Part shown: positions 59,750 through 64,000 of the stretch, piece by piece
Numbering within the stretch: position 1 is the stretch's first letter
How the letters are laid out: the number at the start of each line of letters is the position of its first letter
Translations under genes and position numbers: made by a program
Notes under the pieces: model-generated
Database searches by the model: none
The model's input: the letters and a program-made list of their open reading frames with translations, nothing else
Told to the model about the DNA's origin: nothing
Assembly: GCF_963678635.1 (NCBI RefSeq)
Contig: NC_087063.1
Coordinates: 42,234,759 to 42,298,758 of the forward strand
Length of the DNA: 64,000 nt
Reading direction: 5' to 3'
Origin: Symsagittifera roscoffensis
Taxonomy: Eukaryota; Xenacoelomorpha; Acoela; Convolutidae

Positions 59750-61210
59750 TGTACTAATTTTAAAACCAAAGAGTTTTCTTCAGTTCGGTTTGAAACGCTT
59801 TATTCTGCCGCTTACGCTTGGTCTAAGAACGCAATATATCGCGCGTTAATTATCCAAAGTTGGCTAAGTTAGCAATTTTTAAAACCTGATAATTTAACAA
59901 AATAACCTTTCAGATGGTATAACCCGATAAAATTTCAGACGGTCTTAAAAAATCCATCAAAATTGCAAACTAAAAACTCGAAAATTGACTGAATAAAAAA
60001 ACAACCCGCCCATGCATAAATGTTCGACTGCCCCTTAATCGATATAGAACAGTTTTTGATCAAAAGATTATTGAAAAACCATAAATTTTTGACAAGTTTA
60101 AGCATCAAACGTAAAAACTTAAATTGTAGTTAAATAATATGACCTATAAGCTTGCCTATATTCTATTTGGATCACCTTTCTGGAAGGAAAATTTGCTATC
60201 CATAAAAAAAATTGCGTTAGGCTTTCAGTATAATATACAAAAAATTGAAATAGCATAAATTAGTCCAGAGCCATTCCAAATTGAACCCCTTAGAGTTATA
60301 AAAAATTGCAGGTAAAATATCTTTTTAAACCTGATCTTAGAGAGTCATTATCGTCAATTCATTATATAGAAATAATTTTAAAACTATTTTTTCGATTTGA
60401 GAATTTTGACTGAGTAAAGAGAAACACGCTAACATAAGTATTTTGCACTTTTTTTAGAGTCGGAACAACAAAAACGAGCATATCAGGACGGAGTCCTGAA
60501 AAATCCAACCGCCCATCAATGTCTATGGAGCAGTATTTCAAGTTTTGATTTGAACAAATAAAATTAGATAAAATCCCGCGTAAAACAAAAGGAGATAGAA
60601 AAAAAACGCAAAACTTTTTTTGAAAATCATCTCCCAGCAAGCTAATTGAAGAATAAAGGATATGTTTAGCACGCTGTGACGTAATAGTTAGAACAGAGAG
60701 GCCTGTCAGTATTCAATTTGGAGCGAACTCTGAGCCGGATTAAATGAACTCTCTTGTGTTAATAGCAACAAAAGCTGGTATCAGGGCAAAGACCAGAATT
60801 TTCCGACTGGCCGTTAGAGCCTAAGCAAAATTTCATTTTTTTCACTAAATTGATGAAAAAAGGTTTGAAAATTGGTTTTGGTTTTCATTTTTTTTTTCGC
60901 TCTTAGTATTCAACCGGACGCTTTTTAAAGCAAAATTGATGATACTAGATTCAACTAACGTATTAGCAGTTCTTACTGGCTTGCCTCAAATCATTTTTGA
61001 ACATTCGGAGCCGGAGTAAACAACCCCTCAAGCGATAATATATCGAGCAATTAATTGTCCCAGGTTAGCCAAATTGACATTTCTAAGCCGCCGAACTTTG
61101 CAAAAAATGACTACAGGTGAAATATTCTGTAAATTTGAGCTCAAAGCAACAATACCTATCAGATGACATTTAAAACGCCGTTCAAAAATGACCAGTTGAA
61201 AATCGAACAA
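59750..61210. repeat. Inverted units of the 41-44 kb repeat family
   Basis: Three diverged units (about 59.75-60.05, 60.28-60.56, 60.70-61.21 kb) read as complements of the units at 41.6-44.4 kb. The clearest is 61.02-61.21 kb, with 'caggtgaaatattctgtaaatttgagctca' in complement of the forward core. Confidence 0.7.
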
Positions 61211-61600
61211 TTATTGAAGACAGAACCATACCAAGCAAAAATAATCCATCTTTTCTTTGCAAATCGGAACAAAACAGTCGCAGTCATTTTTGGATTACTT
61301 AAACTTTAATGAGTAACAGATCTCAAAAGGGAGGCATGTTTTCAGAAATTGCGTGTAAAAGCTCCAGAGATGCCGTTTTCTAGCTCTGCTTTGGATGGCT
61401 TCAGATTCAATCTCGATTATTTTTCTGTCAAAAACTTCAGACTTTGCTGAGACTTTTTCTCCTGAATGGAGACAAAAATATTTTAAAAAGTTTCCTCAAA
61501 AATGCGTAACAACGGATCATAGAGCCCATGTTGATTCTTCTAGACAGTAAACGTTGTTTTCATTGTCTCGTAAAACAAACTCTTGGGTGTGGTTTGTTGG

Positions 61601-62338
61601 CAGGGGTGCATTTAGAGAGGGGGTAAAAACACAGACGCTTATATTCAGAGTTTTGCCTCCCCTTTCCTTTACAAAACGTTTCAAAGTTATTTGGAAAAAT
61701 TTGGCTAAAAATTGACGAGCCATCCTTCCACACATTTTTTATTTTATTTTTGGCGCCAAAGGTGCTCTTGGGAAAATTTAGGTTCAATTGGCCGAAAACT
61801 TTGCCGTAAAAGTAGACCAAACCCTTCCTTTTTTTCTCCTTGTCAAACTTTTTCTTCAGGGGACTCCTTTTTTATACATTTTTGCATCAATTTTTGGCCG
61901 ACTGGATGTATCATTTTACTGAACACACCAGAGCCTGAAAGTCCGCTGTACTCTTCGGCTAATTGAACCCCTGGCCACCCAAAGAGCTTCTTTTTAGCAC
62001 TTTTATAAGACATCAATTTCAAGCCAACCAAAAATTTCGTAAGGGGACTCTGCGTCAATTGACCAAACTTGAGGAAGATTGCACATTGAAAAAAAAAATC
62101 GAGAAAATTTTCCAAAAAATGCCTAAAAACAATATTTTTGTCCCGTTTTTTTCTAAATTGCTTTTAGTTCTAAGAAGTTGGACAAATGATGTCTCTTGAT
62201 TGTTTCGGGGTGCTCGGAAAAGCAATGGATCGTTGTAAAAGAAAATCAATTTGGTCGAACTCAAGGTCGATTTGGAAGAATGTCAAAATTTAAAAAAAGT
62301 TTTTGAAACTCCTCTCGGGAAAATCTCAAATCCGTCCT
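61601..62338. mobile_element. Diverged longer MITE-family copy
   Basis: Starts caggggtgcatttagag and ends aatctcaaatccgtcctt. It contains internal landmarks of the hAT MITE family (cccctggccacccaaagag near 61.97 kb). It is about twice the usual length, so probably carries an insertion or is two nested copies; no target duplication found. Confidence 0.5.
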
Positions 62339-62705
62339 TAATTAATATACCATTTATGAAGTAGAAAGACACAACGCCAAATTGAACAACTTTGTGGTCA
62401 TTTTTGTGGACTTTTCATTCATAAATTTTCAAAAAATGTTAGAAAACGGACTTTTTGGCCTGTGTGTTGAAAATAGCTAGAAGATAAAACTGTTTCAAAA
62501 TAGTCATAATAGTTTTTAAACGGCCTCATTTTCGAGCATTTTTGCAATTTTTAACCTCCATACTCGAAATCGACCCCTGCTGAAAACATTTCTATATGTT
62601 TTTATCTGTTTGCTGAGGGCTAAAATCGCAGCAAGAGCCCAAAGCCATTCGCAATAATCTTGAATATCTTTTAATTTACACTAGGAGACAATCAACACTT
62701 TTTAC

Positions 62706-62884
62706 CTGCAGTGTACAAGTGGAATGTAGTATGAGTCAGTGGCCACATCTAGCTTCTCCTCCAGGAACTCACTCAGCTGGTCCAGCAGTGTCTCTATCTT
62801 GTTGAAGTGGCCGGACACTCCGAAGTCAGGCCACCCAGTGTATTGCACGTGCTTCACTTTACGCTTCTCAGTACAGCCCGAACT
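62706..62884 (-). CDS. PTP gene exon with WPD loop and catalytic Cys
   Basis: 179-bp exon (acceptor ctgttggcag at 62,885, donor GTAAAA at 62,705). It encodes SSGCTEKRKVKHVQYTGWPD, i.e. the classical 'QYTGWPD' WPD loop with the general-acid Asp, then a helix (FNKIETLLDQLSEFLEEKLD) and YIPLVHC, where the last Cys is the nucleophile. The intron falls in phase 2 right after it, and the next exon supplies the rest of the P-loop. The more N-terminal exons must lie beyond 64,000. Confidence 0.95.
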
Positions 62885-64000
62885 CTGCCAACAGGTTTAA
62901 GGGGGCCCATCAAGCTGTTGCCTTTTTTCCTAGACCCTCATCTTATAAATTATCTTTTTTATTGTTGTCTTACGTTTAATTATGGCTGAAGGTTTCATAT
63001 TACGATGTACAAATCTGTTCACAATGGTTAGTTCGTTCACCATGCCAAGTTTCATCGAATTATGACTACATTTAATAAAATTTTAAAATAGTGTACCCCT
63101 TAAAACACTAAACTAAACTAAACAAAACTAGGGTAAAAGAATACGAAAGTAATACTGTATCAAAAGAGTTCTATAAAATGCGATCACTGAAACGTACACA
63201 GATTCACTCCGAAGGAGTGTGTATGTTCAAAGTCAGACATAACCAAAAAATAAGTAATAATAGTTAAATAGACAATCATAACACTTCCCTCAATTGGGAA
63301 AGTTTCAAACTAACTACTGTAAATTTACTACAAATATCTTCTCCTAGGATGTCCGGAAAAAAATTATATAAATCACAACAATTATAGACACAAAGAGAAA
63401 AAAAAATAATCAGCATCAGTTTAAAGAACTATCCGGCCAGTTTAAAGAACTAGTCAGCATCAGTTTAAAGAACTAGTCAGGTCGTAGTCGTTGGCAAAGT
63501 CGAGACTTAGATTGCATCTGGCGGAGATACATCTGTGTTAGCTCCCGGTCTGAAATTCAAGTCTTGTAGGGCAGTAGTAGGTGTGATAGAGGTTGCAGTA
63601 GGAGCTGGTTTTTTTGAGACCGAGCAATCCCATGTAGGGATCTATTGACTCGATAAATCTTCCCCATCTAGAAAAACATATTTTTATTTTAATATTAAAG
63701 TCCAACTCTTTTTTTCGATGGAATCCGTTCCCTCCTCCTGATGTCTAAGTAAACCCATAAAGTTGACAGAAGGCTCTCTACCAACATCACTGCATGGAAA
63801 ACCATCAATTGCCCATTCCCATTCACTAAGTCCATAGATAAAATTGTAATTTGAACGATTCATCTTCGGCTAAGTAACCAGTTGGTGAGGCTTGAACGGC
63901 TCTCTTCGGTTGGAAGCGAAATTTCTGTCAGTGTTCTCCTTTCTTTTTGGGTTGGGGTGGTCTCCTGTGTTTTTGTAGTTTCGGACACGAGGGTTATGAT
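62885..64000. other. No gene identified; small tandem repeat
   Basis: Presumably intron or 5' part of the phosphatase locus. 'cagtttaaagaact' occurs three times at 63,417-63,478. Minus-strand reading of 63.7-64.0 kb gives polyprotein-like frames (REPFKPHQLVT) of uncertain meaning, possibly a retrotransposon remnant. Confidence 0.35.

Larger units (their letters stand above)
55929..62705 (-). other. 6.8-kb intron of the phosphatase gene
   Basis: Splits the active-site signature between Cys and Ser-Ala. It is filled with repeats: a 290-bp palindrome at 56.7 kb, ttataat satellite at 57.5-58.5 kb, three hAT-type MITE copies and inverted units of the 41-44 kb repeat family. Confidence 0.8.

Noticed and set aside
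62706-64000. Plus-strand frame at 62.8-63.0 kb
   Set aside because: Shadow of the minus-strand phosphatase exon.

Overview
The window reads as nuclear DNA of an invertebrate animal. It is AT-rich and dominated by transposable elements. The one clear host gene has GT-AG introns and sits on the minus strand at the right-hand end. I see no bacterial operons, rRNA or CRISPR array. The species cannot be fixed from the sequence; the Polinton proteins resemble those of cnidarian-type and other invertebrate elements (recognition from family knowledge, not a search).

Layout. 1-7.6 kb: decayed Ty3/gypsy-type LTR retrotransposon on the minus strand, with gag, a zinc knuckle, the RNase H end and integrase, but apparently no reverse transcriptase. 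7.6-11.0 kb: no gene; a 62-bp direct repeat and a small inverted repeat. 11.03-23.38 kb: a giant imperfect palindrome (fold-back-like element) with arms of about 5-7 kb. Its inner parts are TTAC/GTAA tetranucleotide DNA, including a 1.2-kb (AAGT)n array, and its loop is a degenerate GGAT minisatellite. 23,384-39,216: a nearly complete but inactivated Maverick/Polinton inserted in the outer end of the right palindrome arm. 39.2-48.6 kb: intergenic DNA with hAT-type MITEs and a dispersed repeat family. 48.7-62.9 kb: exons of a protein tyrosine phosphatase gene of the PTP-PEST (PTPN12/18/22) type, its introns filled with more MITEs and repeats. 62.9-64 kb: nothing identifiable.

The Polinton is 15.8 kb, with about 370-bp terminal inverted repeats, a 6-bp target duplication (attatg/cttatg) and an unoccupied copy of its target in the left palindrome arm. 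Nearly all its genes read on the minus strand. In that direction they are: zinc-ribbon protein, packaging ATPase, coiled-coil protein, a 49-aa ORF, penton-like minor capsid protein, small basic protein, double-jelly-roll major capsid protein, adenain-like protease, fibre-like protein, small proteins, a glycine-rich membrane protein, a glycine-rich small protein, integrase, a coiled-coil ORF, protein-primed DNA polymerase B, an HNH-type endonuclease and a terminal ORF running into the TIR. Together these would make a self-replicating, possibly virion-forming element. Almost every gene carries stops or frameshifts (the ATPase Walker A lysine codon is TAA), so this copy is dead.

The most unusual architecture is three-fold. 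The Polinton lies inside a giant palindrome. A 929-bp piece of that palindrome arm lies inside the Polinton, between two copies of a 758-bp Polinton segment. Each Polinton terminus is itself a 35-bp-stem hairpin.
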